A stretch of DNA of 64,000 nt from Petroclostridium xylanilyticum (GTDB taxonomy: Bacteria; Bacillota; Clostridia; SK-Y3), in NCBI RefSeq assembly GCF_002252565.1, contig NZ_NPML01000018.1, positions 365,907-429,906 on the forward strand. The letters are read 5' to 3'. Shown here piece by piece: positions 34,783 to 44,171 of this stretch. The notes under the pieces were generated by a model that was not told the DNA's origin, searched no databases, and saw only the letters and a list, made by a program, of their open reading frames with translations. The number at the start of each line of letters is the position of its first letter. Within the stretch, counting starts at the first letter, position 1. A program made the position numbers and the translations under genes.

Positions 34783-36207
34783 TTACTTTTTATTCAACCA
34801 CATTATCATCAAATCCCGGGCAATAGGTGCAGCTATTTGGCCCCCTGTAGAACCACTGTATTCTATAATCACTGCTACTGCTACCTGAGGATCTTCAACC
34901 GGTGCAAAACCTATAAACCATGCATGTTCCTTATTTTTTTCTCTCCCTGTTAGTTCGTTTTCGGCTGTACCGGTTTTACCTGCTACATTAATTCCCCTGA
35001 TTCTTGCATTTCTACCTGTACCCGCTGTTACAACCTCCTGCATCATCTCTTTTACTTTTGCAGCTGTTTCCACTGACATCACCTGATAAAGAACAGCAGG
35101 TTTGCGATTGTACAGTACATTACCCCCGGGAGACACAACTTCATTCACTAAAATAGGCTTCATCATTGCACCGCTATTGGCAATACCAGAAGCAATCATG
35201 GCCATGTGAAGGGGAGTTACCAGAAGTTTCCCCTGTCCCATTCCTACTGCCGCCATATCCGTTTTGCTCATGTTTCTATATGGAAAAATACTCCGATTTA
35301 GAGAAATATCAAAAGGGATTTCTTTCCCGAACCCGACTTTTTCAGCAGCATTTTTTAAATTTTCCATCCCCAAATCTACACCTATCTGTGAAAATACCGT
35401 ATTGCTAGACACAGCCAGCGCACGTTTTAAATCAATATTACCGTAAGATTTATCCCCAGAATTTTTAATTTTTTTTCCGTCGATAATGATAAATCCCTTA
35501 TCGTCAAAAGTCCGGCCGGCCATTCCATTTTCTATAGCAGCTGCACTGGTCACCACTTTATAGGTTGAACCAGGCACGTAAAGCCCTTGTGTGGCACGTG
35601 GAAGAAAAGGATGTTCTTCCGATTCCACCATCTCTCTCCAGTTTTGTGCAAGATTTTGATCATTGGGATTAAAATCGGGCTTGCTCACCATTGCCAAAAT
35701 TTCTCCGGTTTTTGGGTTCATCACTACGATAGCTCCTTTTTTTCCTTTTAAAAGTCTTTCTGCCTGGATTTGAAGCTGGTGGTCAATGGTTAAGTAGAGG
35801 TCATTTCCTTTTTTCTCTGAACCACTTAGTTTATTTTTTAAATCAAATACAGCACTGAACTCATTAATACCCAGTAAATACTTATTAAAATTTGCTTCAA
35901 TCAGAGACTTTCCATAGGTTCTGGAATTATAGCCAATCACGTGACTGTAGAGATTTTTATAGGGATATATTCTTTCCTGTTTCTCACCCTCAACCTTGCT
36001 CTCTGCCAAAACAATTCCATTTCTATCATAAATCTTTCCCCTTATGGTATCATCCTCACGCTCCCATTGCCTGCGATTGTAGGAATTGGTAATAATCTTA
36101 TCTTTGATAAAAAGTTCAAAATATGTCAAATATCCAATGATGGAAAGAAAGAGTATACTCATTGCAATAAGAATATGAATAATCCTTTTATTGTTCTGCA
36201 ACAGCAT
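34783..36207 (-). CDS. Penicillin-binding protein, class B transpeptidase (PbpA/FtsI-like)
   Basis: 474 aa from the ATG at 36207 (GGAGAGGAGAAGA upstream), overlapping the FtsW/RodA gene end by 20 bp. One N-terminal helix (8-30), a short dimerisation region, and a transpeptidase domain with SxxK as STYK (214-217), SxN as SSN (267-269) and KTG (411-413). The N-terminal region is shorter than in PBP2. It crosslinks peptidoglycan together with the adjacent polymerase. Confidence 0.9.
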   Translation of the reverse strand: MLLQNNKRIIHILIAMSILFLSIIGYLTYFELFIKDKIITNSYNRRQWEREDDTIRGKIYDRNGIVLAESKVEGEKQERIYPYKNLYSHVIGYNSRTYGKSLIEANFNKYLLGINEFSAVFDLKNKLSGSEKKGNDLYLTIDHQLQIQAERLLKGKKGAIVVMNPKTGEILAMVSKPDFNPNDQNLAQNWREMVESEEHPFLPRATQGLYVPGSTYKVVTSAAAIENGMAGRTFDDKGFIIIDGKKIKNSGDKSYGNIDLKRALAVSSNTVFSQIGVDLGMENLKNAAEKVGFGKEIPFDISLNRSIFPYRNMSKTDMAAVGMGQGKLLVTPLHMAMIASGIANSGAMMKPILVNEVVSPGGNVLYNRKPAVLYQVMSVETAAKVKEMMQEVVTAGTGRNARIRGINVAGKTGTAENELTGREKNKEHAWFIGFAPVEDPQVAVAVIIEYSGSTGGQIAAPIARDLMIMWLNKK

Positions 36208-37462
36208 TCTTCTCCTCTCCTTCATAGATTTTCCTGGAAATAGCCTGTAAAATTCCCAGTGCAATAAAACTTGTGGTCAGAGAGCTTCCACCGTAGCTTA
36301 CAAACGGAAGTGTAATACCTGTTAACGGAATAAGTTTAATGACACCGCCGATAATGATAAACGTCTGGAACCCAAACATAAGGGTAATTCCCAGTGCCAC
36401 TGTTTTGTGAAAAAGGTCTTCGATTTCCAGGGCGATTTTAAATCCTCGGTAAGCCAATATAAAGCACATCAGTACTACAGCTACACCTCCAAAGATACCC
36501 ATTTCTTCACAAATAGCAGAAAAGATAAAATCTGTCTGAACTTCAGGAATGAACTGCGGGCTTCCCAAGCCAATACCTGTCCCAAAAAAACCTCCAGACG
36601 CTATGGCAAATAAAGATTGGGCAATCTGATATCCTTTTCCTGCAATGTCCGCCCAGGGGTTTAACCAGACATCCACCCTAACCTTGATGTGATATACAAA
36701 TATAAAGCCTCCCAGGCTGCCCAAAACAGCAATAGCAGCATTGATCAAGAGTACTTTTATACTATTCTCAAATACATAGAGCAATGTGAAATAGATTAGG
36801 AAAAATAGAAGAGCACTCCCCCACTCCCTTTGTAAAACCAGAAAGCCCATGTGAGCATATGCAGCTGCCAATAAAACAACTTTACTTCCTATGATTATTT
36901 GTCTATCTCCTAACGGTATGACAGGAGGCTTTAACTGTTCAGGATGCCTATAATAACAGGCTAAAAAGAAGATAAAGATAATCTTAATAAGTTCCGAAGG
37001 CTGAAAGCTATGTCCTTTTATAACAATCCAGTTGGTTGCACCCTGAATATTTCTTCCCAAAAACAAAGTCAATAAAAATAACGAAAAGGAACCGCCAAGG
37101 TACAAATATATCAGACGATCCCATATGTTTAACTTTAGGTAAATATAGTAGCTTAAGAAAAATAAAATAATGCCTCCCGTAAACCAGATGATCTGTTTCA
37201 CACCTAATTCCTTATCCAGGCGGTAAATCATGATGATTCCCATACTTACAAGCATGGCAACGATTAAAAACAAATATTCATCTCCGCAATTTTTCTTTAT
37301 AAGAATAAAATAGGTTAGATATATGATTGCAACAACACCTAGTCCTGCTAATAATGTATACCTATCAAAGGATGCCTTATAAAAGGATAAAAGAATAAAA
37401 GCAATAACATTGGCCAATATAATCATTCTAACAGGCCGGCGATAATTCAAAAGTTTCCACAT
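36188..37462 (-). CDS. FtsW/RodA/SpoVE-family peptidoglycan polymerase
   Basis: 424 aa from the ATG at 37462 (GAGG at 10-nt spacing; an ATG at 37489 overlapping the FHA gene is the alternative). About ten transmembrane helices, with conserved SEDS-type stretches (GHSFQPSELIKI, SFVSYGGSSLT). It pairs with the downstream class B PBP. Confidence 0.9.
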   Translation of the reverse strand: MWKLLNYRRPVRMIILANVIAFILLSFYKASFDRYTLLAGLGVVAIIYLTYFILIKKNCGDEYLFLIVAMLVSMGIIMIYRLDKELGVKQIIWFTGGIILFFLSYYIYLKLNIWDRLIYLYLGGSFSLFLLTLFLGRNIQGATNWIVIKGHSFQPSELIKIIFIFFLACYYRHPEQLKPPVIPLGDRQIIIGSKVVLLAAAYAHMGFLVLQREWGSALLFFLIYFTLLYVFENSIKVLLINAAIAVLGSLGGFIFVYHIKVRVDVWLNPWADIAGKGYQIAQSLFAIASGGFFGTGIGLGSPQFIPEVQTDFIFSAICEEMGIFGGVAVVLMCFILAYRGFKIALEIEDLFHKTVALGITLMFGFQTFIIIGGVIKLIPLTGITLPFVSYGGSSLTTSFIALGILQAISRKIYEGEEKNAVAEQ

Positions 37463-37475
37463 AATACTTGCTACC

Positions 37476-37922
37476 TCATTTTTTATCATTTACAAACAAA
37501 AAATCGATCTGTCCAATATGAATTCTGTCCCCGTTTTTTAACGCTACCGGTTCCACACCTATCTTTACATCATTTATAAATGTCCCGTTGGTGCTTCCTA
37601 AATCTTTCAAAAGATACATACCGTTTTCCAGTATCAAATGTGCATGTTCCCCGGAAAGGTACGGATCCTGGATAACAATGTCATTTTTACTTGAACGCCC
37701 AATTGTCTTATTTTCATTCAGGGTGTAGCTTTCCTGGACTTTAAAATCCAGACGCTCCCTCCGGTTTATTAACTTTAAATAAGGGTATTTCTCATGGATT
37801 TTTTTCCCCTGTCCATTCATAGATTTAATGTCCAAATAGATAAGACGGATAATTCCAAATATAAAGACATAGATGATAACTATAAAAATATATTTAAATA
37901 TGGAAGAAAGTATCTCGAACAT
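37476..37922 (-). CDS. Membrane-anchored FHA-domain protein
   Basis: 148 aa from the ATG at 37922 (AGAGGG upstream). One N-terminal helix (about 5-30), then an FHA domain with TIGRSSKNDIV, SGEHAHL and DLGSTNGTFIND, the phosphothreonine-binding residues. FHA-FtsW-PBP gene order is also known in Actinobacteria and Clostridia, where Ser/Thr kinases regulate cell-wall synthesis, so this is probably the regulatory subunit. Confidence 0.9.
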   Translation of the reverse strand: MFEILSSIFKYIFIVIIYVFIFGIIRLIYLDIKSMNGQGKKIHEKYPYLKLINRRERLDFKVQESYTLNENKTIGRSSKNDIVIQDPYLSGEHAHLILENGMYLLKDLGSTNGTFINDVKIGVEPVALKNGDRIHIGQIDFLFVNDKK

Positions 37923-38008
37923 TTTATACATCCCTCTTTAGACCTAATGACTAACACAGGCCTCAACCTGGCATTTACATTATTTCTTTAACAGGTAAGT
38001 TCTACCTG

Positions 38009-38812
38009 CTACTGATTAATTAACAACAGCATAACTAGAATACCTAAAACAATTCTATAATATCCAAAGAGTTTAAAGTCTTTCTTTCTAATATAATTCA
38101 TAAAGACTGCAATTACACCCCAGGCTACAAGAAAGGATACTACAAAGCCTGCCAAAAGTATTTGCCACTGCTGGGCAGTCAGGGCTGTACCACCTTTTAA
38201 CAGGGAATAGGCGGATGCTGCAAACATGGTTGGTATGGCCAGGAAGAAAGAAAACTCTGCTGCCACTTTCCTTGAGGACCCTATCAGCATGCCACCTATA
38301 ATTGTAGCCGCTGACCTTGAAGTACCCGGAATCATGGCCAGGCACTGAAATATCCCGATTAAAAACGCATCCTTATATGTTATATCGGAAATTGCATTCA
38401 TTCTGCTGGTTTTCTTCCTATTTTCAATCCATATTAAAACGATCCCGCCGATAAATAAAGTAATGGAAACTGTAAGCGGGTTAAACAATCGTTCTTCAAT
38501 GACATCACCAAAGATAACGCCCAATACTAATGCCGGCATAACTCCAATAATTGTGTTTTTCCACAAGGCGATGATTTCCCATTTTTGTCCTGCGATTTTG
38601 TTTTTCGCAAATGGATTTAACTTATCTCTAAAGTATATGATGACAGACAAAATCGCTCCAAGTTGAATCACAACATTAAATATATTGCTAAATTGACCCT
38701 CTAATTTAAACCATTGATTTGCAATAATCAAATGCCCTGTTGAAGAAATCGGGAGAAATTCAGTAAAGCCTTCTATAATTCCCAGGATAATTGCTGATAT
38801 AAGCTGATTCAT
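38009..38812 (-). CDS. uppP: Undecaprenyl-diphosphatase
   Basis: 267 aa, hydrophobic, with the two signature motifs EGFTEFLPISSTGHL (14-28) and PGTSRSAATI (about 160). It recycles the lipid carrier for cell-wall synthesis and can confer bacitracin tolerance. It lies just downstream of the cell-wall operon on the same strand but separated from the FHA gene by a gap, with its own ribosome site (GGAGGTAAATA). Confidence 0.92.
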   Translation of the reverse strand: MNQLISAIILGIIEGFTEFLPISSTGHLIIANQWFKLEGQFSNIFNVVIQLGAILSVIIYFRDKLNPFAKNKIAGQKWEIIALWKNTIIGVMPALVLGVIFGDVIEERLFNPLTVSITLFIGGIVLIWIENRKKTSRMNAISDITYKDAFLIGIFQCLAMIPGTSRSAATIIGGMLIGSSRKVAAEFSFFLAIPTMFAASAYSLLKGGTALTAQQWQILLAGFVVSFLVAWGVIAVFMNYIRKKDFKLFGYYRIVLGILVMLLLINQ

Positions 38813-38962
38813 TATTTACCTCCTCATGCAAGACCGCATCTTACTTATCGTAGTAAAGTCGTTCAGTAATTTAAATTTATTGACAATATTATATCCCTTT
38901 TATATAAAACCTGCATTAGTTTTCAATTTAAATTTTCAAATTTGTTATCTTTGCAGTTCTAT

Positions 38963-39544
38963 TTATAGATTCCCTTTCAAACCAATGCTCTCTGCTACCT
39001 TCTGCATACCTTTGATAGTTTCTTCAATTACTTTATCCAATTCCATCCCCAACATTTTTGCTCCTTCTTCAATAATCTCTCTATTCACTCCTGCCGCAAA
39101 CCCTTTCTGTTTCCATTTCTTCTTGACTGATTTTACTTCCATATCCAGTATGCTTTTACTTGGCCGCATAAGTGCTGTAGCCGCAATCAGTCCCGTTAAT
39201 TCATCAATTGTATATAACACTTTTTCCATTCTCTCCAATGGCTCAACATCAGAACAAATCTTCCAGCCATGGCTTTCTATTGCCCGAATATAATCTTCAG
39301 GCCAATTTCTCTCTGTTAGTATTTCCCTTACCTTTTTGCAATGCTCATCTGGGTACATCTCATAGTCAAGGTCATGTACTAGCCCTATAATTCCCCATTT
39401 TTCTTTGTCTTCTTCTCTAAATAATTCTGCAAAGTGCAACATAACAGATTCAACAGCCAATGCATGTCGTATTAGACTTTCATTTTTATTATACTCTTTT
39501 AGAAGTTCATAAGCCTCTGCCCTATTTGGAACAATTTTCTCCAT
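38963..39544 (-). CDS. HD-domain hydrolase
   Basis: 193 aa with RHALAVESVM, GLVHDLDYEMYP (the HD pair) and AIESHGWKI in HD-superfamily order, which gives a metal-binding phosphohydrolase fold. The all-helical C-terminal third continues to GKGNL-like residues. Substrate unknown. Single gene. Confidence 0.8.
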   Translation of the reverse strand: MEKIVPNRAEAYELLKEYNKNESLIRHALAVESVMLHFAELFREEDKEKWGIIGLVHDLDYEMYPDEHCKKVREILTERNWPEDYIRAIESHGWKICSDVEPLERMEKVLYTIDELTGLIAATALMRPSKSILDMEVKSVKKKWKQKGFAAGVNREIIEEGAKMLGMELDKVIEETIKGMQKVAESIGLKGNL

Positions 39545-40109
39545 CGCAAAAATCCCTCTTTCGTTTATTAGTAATATTATTTAGTAATTTTATCCTATAT
39601 TTTTAGATTTTAGATATCACCATAAAGATTGTCAAGTTTCTGATAATTCTTATACTTCTCATCTTTGTTATATCTCTCTTTTTCATTCCATTTATTCCTC
39701 CACACTATCCTATTACTACACAACATATAAATACTATGTCTTAATTTCCAACCATTTAATCATCAATATATAAACTATTCTTAATGGCGTCAAATAATAA
39801 TTTCTCGAAATGTTTTTACGGTTATTATTTTATAGTATCATAGCAAAACTGAAAAATAAAGTTATTAAGAAAGGATTTTGCAGAAACTCTAATAATGAAA
39901 TAGAGCCATTACCATTTTCCATCAATTCTTTTATACCTTCTTCTAAACTCCCTGATCAATTATTGCATGTTTTACTTATTTAAAGACCTCCCTGTGTAAA
40001 TAGATACCAATAGTTTTAAATAATACAACAAATATAACCAAGAAATTTCAAGTAAGAATTATCGTTAGTTTTAGGAAGCATTTTATTTTCTGTTTTATAA
40101 TTTTTTTAC
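39545..40109. other. Gene-free AT-rich stretch
   Basis: About 565 bp with no supported gene, apart from the unstarted 5' end of the decarboxylase-like segment that follows. Confidence 0.5.
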
Positions 40110-40300
40110 TAATTAGAATAATAGGCAAGTTTTTTACAGGCTTTAACAACTCTTTAAGCGTAGGCATAATAGGTGGAGCAGACGGCCCGACAGTATTATA
40201 TGTAACAGGAAATATTTATCCCACCATAATAGGTATTGCAATTTTTATTATTACATTAATGTTGTATAAACCGATAAAAAACATAATTGAAAAAGAGTAG
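40110..40300 (+). pseudogene. Na+-translocating decarboxylase beta-subunit-like fragment
   Basis: Encodes GFNNSLSVGIIGGADGPTVLYVTG followed by one hydrophobic helix and IIEKE-stop; I split this only to describe it. The IGGADGPT motif is typical of OadB/GcdB beta subunits. The frame is open back to about 40003 but has no ATG, GTG or TTG with a ribosome site. It may be a remnant, or one of the short OadB-like proteins of Clostridia with a lost start. Confidence 0.5.
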
Positions 40301-40334
40301 AGATAAGGCTTAAATCCTTATCCCTACTCCTTTT
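40295..40334 (+). terminator. Terminator after the decarboxylase-like fragment
   Basis: GAGTAGAGATAAGG and CCTTATCCCTACTC form an imperfect stem followed by CTTTT. Confidence 0.6.
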
Positions 40335-40501
40335 AATTATATCCATAAATACTTAAAGATTTAGTCCACATTTATCCACAATCACTGAAATTTTTCTTTA
40401 AGTTTTCAACAAAACTTTCTCGTTTATCCTGTTTCCATTTTAATCTGTCCAAAATCATTTTTAGCAAATAGAATTTTTAGCAAAAAAATGACCATGAAAA
40501 A
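40332..40501. repeat. 170-bp dispersed repeat, copy 1
   Basis: Matches 48073-48243 in direct orientation at roughly 90% identity, from TTTAATTATATCCATAAATA to CATGAAAAA. No coding frame is conserved. Possibly the end of a degraded mobile element or a dispersed intergenic repeat. Confidence 0.7.
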
Positions 40502-40678
40502 TATCGCCAAAGTATATTTAAACATTTGCAATCCCATAAAGGAAAATTTCTACTATCTGACACATTACCTCATCATAACTGTAGTGATGATTTTCAATGT
40601 GTTCAGCTTTAAAAATCTCTTTCCAAAATATAAAAATACTGATCCTTAATCCTAGAATGTTCCCGCTGTCTACTTCGC

Positions 40679-40914
40679 TCAATACGATACTTCATTACCG
40701 AAAACCGGTAAAACTTTTGCAAATTTCGCCTTTATTCCCTCAAACGTTGCATATATTACAGGAATTACTATCATGGTCAGAAAAGTAGCAGCCATCATAC
40801 CTCCAACAACAGCTATTGCCAAAGGTGAAAACCTTTCGGAACCCAAGGCAAGCTGTAATGCCAGGGGCAGCATGCCTGTTACGTCGGAAAGGGCTGTCAT
40901 CATAATAGGTCTAT
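40679..40914 (-). pseudogene. RND efflux pump C-terminal fragment
   Basis: Encodes the last transmembrane part of an AcrB/HAE1-type protein (MMTALSDVTGMLPLAL ... VIPVIYATFE). It is fused at its 5' side to the start of an adaptor gene, so most of the operon middle is deleted. Confidence 0.75.
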
Positions 40915-40983
40915 GAAAGCAGCCACTCCGCCAATAATAAGTATTACTATTGGAATTATAAAAATAAGCTTATTTTTTTTCAT
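40915..40983 (-). pseudogene. Membrane fusion (HlyD-type) adaptor, N-terminal stub
   Basis: AAAAGGAGCTAGTGAC precedes an ATG encoding a basic start and one helix (MKKNKLIFIIPIVILIIGG), after which the sequence becomes the RND C-terminus out of frame. It is the only part of the adaptor left. Confidence 0.6.
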
Positions 40984-41024
40984 GTCACTAGCTCCTTTTA
41001 TGATAATTTTTATGCACATATTAT

Positions 41025-41387
41025 TTATTCAATTTTACCACCGGTAGAATAAATCAGCTGCAGTACTGCAACATCGTAATCATTTAAGGATTGAATATAT
41101 TTGCTTTGCACCTGTTGCAATGCAATTTCTGCAGACATTAATTCCAAACTGGTAGTAATCCCTTCTTTATACCTTAATTGAGCCATTTTAAAATTTTCTT
41201 GGGCATATTCCAGATTTTTTCTATTCAAGTCGATGTTTTTTTCAGCAGTTTCAATATCCAAATATGCTTTTTTCACCTCAATGATGATTTTATCTTTCTG
41301 TTTGTCTGTATTTACTTTAGCTTTTTGATTCTCCAACTCAATCAGCTGATAGGAATATACATATCGTTTATTTTCCTCACACACCAA
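41025..41387 (-). pseudogene. TolC-family protein, C-terminal fragment
   Basis: 120 residues of heptad-like helices with AQLRYKEGITTSLELMSAE, the pattern of TolC-family outer components; full proteins are about 400 aa. It is followed by adaptor and RND remnants in the usual operon order. TolC-like proteins occur in some monoderm Clostridia, but here it is only debris. Confidence 0.65.
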
Positions 41388-41464
41388 TGTTAAAAAATTA
41401 TTAACAAAATTCCTGTCTATTTGACATAACCTGAATACAGAATCTTTTTCAATATGTAGAATAG

Positions 41465-41785
41465 TTACGTATTTCTTGGCAAATGCAGTGATAATAAGTA
41501 TATTCGAGTGGTCAAAAAAATACTTTCACCAAATATATCACTAGTTTTGACTAGTACATTCTCTAATAAATTACCGCTCTTATCTTTTTTTTGAACTCCT
41601 ACAATACCGTCAAGTACAATATTAAAAGTTGTACATATATTGTCTTCATCAAAAATTATGCTATTGGCATCATAATGGGCAATTCTGAATTTTATTTCAT
41701 TAAGAGTTTGAATTAATGTATCTGATGAAGCGCTCTTAAATATTTCTGACTTACTGATTACGTCAATATATTCTTTTAAGCTCAT
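41465..41785 (-). pseudogene. Crp/Fnr-like protein, N-terminal fragment
   Basis: It starts MSLKEYIDVISKSEIF and covers most of a cyclic-nucleotide-binding fold (IFDEDNICTTFNIVLDGIVGV ... DIFGES), then loses frame at a run of A near 41515. The DNA-binding domain is absent, so it is probably inactive. Confidence 0.55.
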
Positions 41786-41836
41786 ATTGATTTCTCCTCG
41801 TTAAATTTTCTAATAAAAATATAGACGCATCATGTA

Positions 41837-42493
41837 TTAAATCGATATGTTATTAGGCGTATGATGTTTTTCTTTCCCGTACTGAATACATTGTTTGGGG
41901 CATTTATCAGCACATTTAGAACACTGTATACATGAAGATTTTATGATTTGGGGAAATTCTTTTTTATTTTTCATTTCAACCGCTTCTGCCGGACAAACAG
42001 CTTTACAAACTCCGCATTTAATACATGTATCTTTATTAATTTGAAACTTATATTTTGCCAAGAGTCCTGGTACACTCAATATAGTGCCGTATGGACAAAG
42101 ATACCGATGCCATAGAGAGGGCTTGAAGAATAACGTAATAACGGTTCCTGCTCCAACCATAATGACTAATATAGGCATTTTTTTGCCACTTACTATAGTA
42201 AACAACATAAGTCCAATAAATACTCCAAGCAATCCATAGCGAACAAAAGATTTTTTTATCCAACCAAGTACATTTTTTTGTTGGAAATTAAGCTTCTTAG
42301 ATACCCATCCCGTTATTTCCATCAAGGTATTAATCGGACATATCCACCCACAATAAAAGCGGCCAAAGAAAAATGCAGCAATAATACCTGTCAAGAAAAT
42401 TATCATCCACATAGTTGCTTTGTTAAAGACAAGTAAAATAGCAAATGCAACTAAGAAAGAAAATTGAATAAGCTTCCTAAAATTTAAAGTCAT
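41837..42493 (-). CDS. NapH/YccM-like membrane 4Fe-4S protein
   Basis: 218 aa with four or five helices, the cytoplasmic motifs GRFYCGWICP and RYLCPYG, and two C-terminal ferredoxin motifs (CIKCGVCKAVCP and CIQCSKCADKCP). Such proteins carry electrons across or along the membrane to a reductase. The partner is not visible. A TetR-type operator lies upstream (42719-42738). Confidence 0.8.
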   Translation of the reverse strand: MTLNFRKLIQFSFLVAFAILLVFNKATMWMIIFLTGIIAAFFFGRFYCGWICPINTLMEITGWVSKKLNFQQKNVLGWIKKSFVRYGLLGVFIGLMLFTIVSGKKMPILVIMVGAGTVITLFFKPSLWHRYLCPYGTILSVPGLLAKYKFQINKDTCIKCGVCKAVCPAEAVEMKNKKEFPQIIKSSCIQCSKCADKCPKQCIQYGKEKHHTPNNISI

Positions 42494-42718
42494 TTTCGCA
42501 TCCTCCTATTATAAAAAATTCCTATAAGAAAGGATCTATCCATTTTTTGATTATCAAAATAGCGTATTAAAAGCTTGGGGTCTTGACATTTAAAATTACA
42601 AATGTATCGTTTTGATCAGCTCTTACTGACATTTCTGTATCTGGCGGACATAAGATAATAAATGAAAGCTGCAGCCCGCAGTATTATATTCTCCAAAAAA
42701 AATTAACTCTTTCATATC
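42494..42718 (-). other. Leader with a possible coding remnant
   Basis: Minus-strand codons from about 42682 to 42577 read CPPDTEMSVRADQNDTFVIL and end at a stop, with no start. This may be the tail of a lost gene. Confidence 0.25.
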
Positions 42719-42738
42719 ATGAATGAACACTCATTCAT
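42719..42738. promoter_or_regulatory. TetR-type operator 1
   Basis: ATGAATGA-ACAC-TCATTCAT, a perfect 8-bp inverted repeat, lies between tetR and the 4Fe-4S gene. It shares its half-site with the sequence before tetR. Confidence 0.65.
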
Positions 42739-42757
42739 AGTTGCTTAAAAAATATAA

Positions 42758-43330
42758 TTATTTTTTAATACCATCCAAAATCAAAGAAACTATTTGTTCC
42801 TTTACCTTATTAATCCAACTAGCAGCATCACTTTCTTGCATTATATAAACACTTCCTCTTATTAGATAAAATACTAAACGTGAGACTATAATGGAATCCA
42901 TACTGCGTATCTCTCCGTTTTGCTGTGCTCTTTCAAGCATTTCTGCCAAAATATTCGGAAGTTTGGTCCAGTACTTTTTTATACCCTCAGCGTTTGACAT
43001 CAAAGGAGATATGCCTTCTTGAACCAGCACTTTACTGATGCTAGGATTTTCCTTTAGCTCACTGAAATGGAAGTCTAAAAAAGATTGAATTACTTCTGTA
43101 ATACTCTTATTATTCTTCTGAAGTTCATCTAAATATTTAATCCTCTTATTATGTTCTACTAAAAAAATATAATCGAGAATTTCTTCCTTCGTTTTAAAAT
43201 ATATATATATTGTACCAACGGCTATACCAGCTTTTTCAGCAATCATTCTCACTGTTGTATTATAATATCCTTCTTTCGCAATTACTTCTGCAGCACATTG
43301 GCGAATTAATTCTTTTTTATCCAATTCCAC
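42758..43330 (-). CDS. TetR-family transcriptional regulator
   Basis: 190 aa from the GTG at 43330 (GAGGAG at 7-nt spacing). N-terminal helix-turn-helix (YYNTTVRMIAEKAGIAVGTIYIYFKTKEEIL), then a helical ligand domain. Matching GAATGA-type inverted repeats flank the gene at 42719-42738 and 43348-43363, so it probably represses itself and the iron-sulfur gene downstream. Confidence 0.9.
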   Translation of the reverse strand: MELDKKELIRQCAAEVIAKEGYYNTTVRMIAEKAGIAVGTIYIYFKTKEEILDYIFLVEHNKRIKYLDELQKNNKSITEVIQSFLDFHFSELKENPSISKVLVQEGISPLMSNAEGIKKYWTKLPNILAEMLERAQQNGEIRSMDSIIVSRLVFYLIRGSVYIMQESDAASWINKVKEQIVSLILDGIKK

Positions 43331-43347
43331 GGTATCTCTCCTCAAAA

Positions 43348-43363
43348 GAATGAACGCTCATTC
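43348..43363. promoter_or_regulatory. TetR-type operator 2
   Basis: GAATGAACGCTCATTC, an imperfect palindrome with the same TGA/TCA half-sites as operator 1, sits upstream of the tetR ribosome site. The next ~310 bp up to the ncRNA is AT-rich with no gene. Confidence 0.65.
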
Positions 43364-43677
43364 ACTTTTTTTTATAGTATCATTTTCTTTATATTTTGTC
43401 AAATATTTTTTAAAATTTTCAGAACTTTCAGAACTACGTCAAGAGTTTTTTATTTGAGTTTAGCTTCATCTTTTCGTTGCAAAAGATCCAGCTTATTAAT
43501 ACCACCAAATGCTATCAATGTTTTAAAAAATTGTTATATTTATTTATATTTTATGAGTTAAACTTTCACAAAAGTTTCAATATTCTACCATAATTTTGCC
43601 ACAATGAGCAGATATAATAAAATAATAAATTTTTAATATGAACGTTCTTCAAATATTCTGTGATTCAAATCAAAATT

Positions 43678-44094
43678 AAAAAACGAGCACGTAACGGTCT
43701 ATCTTGCACCACTATAGATAACTTATTACCCGGCCATGATCTTCCGACCATGACCAAGCAGTTCATTACCTATAATGATGGTCCGTTCGACCATACAGAA
43801 TACCTGTACAGCCATATGCAACCTCCCGGCTGCATACGACCGATAGTCACAGGACCTTCGGCACTCTGTATGATCTTCGCTCGACCTTGTACGGCAGGTT
43901 GGAATCTTACTGCAATCATGTATTTAAAATATACGACTGCAATAAAACTTTTCCCCGCCGTACAGGATCTTCCCGCCGACTGCATACAAGCCTAATCAAT
44001 GACCTGTATGCAATCTTTGACCGACCAATATATACCCCTTTTGGAGCATATATGAGTCTGGGCTCAACCGTTACATACCCGTCGTGATATTATA
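43678..44094 (-). ncRNA. Large structured noncoding RNA, class unidentified
   Basis: A perfect TATAAT (44089-44094) precedes a GC-richer ~405-nt segment that ends in six T (43678-43683). A perfect 8-bp stem pairs 44067-44074 with 43691-43698 and encloses the rest. Inside are several hairpins: an 11-bp stem GATTGCATACA/TGTATGCAGTC (about 44016-43976), TATGCA/TGCATA, ATGGTC/GACCAT, GGTCATG/CATGGCC, and a TGTACGGC/GCCGTACA stem. Several pairs are G-U only if read on the minus strand, which sets the strand. A GAAGATC/GAAGGTC motif recurs four times. No coding frame fits. Confidence 0.75.
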
Positions 44095-44171
44095 TTAACC
44101 TTTTTTGAAATAATATATGCTGGTAAATTAATCTAAAAATTTTTATTAGAAATCAACGGCATATTTTTTAA

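Noticed and set aside
43660-44087. Open frames of 66-111 codons over the structured RNA region on both strands
   Set aside because: They lack ribosome sites, and the stems with minus-strand G-U pairs explain the sequence better as RNA.
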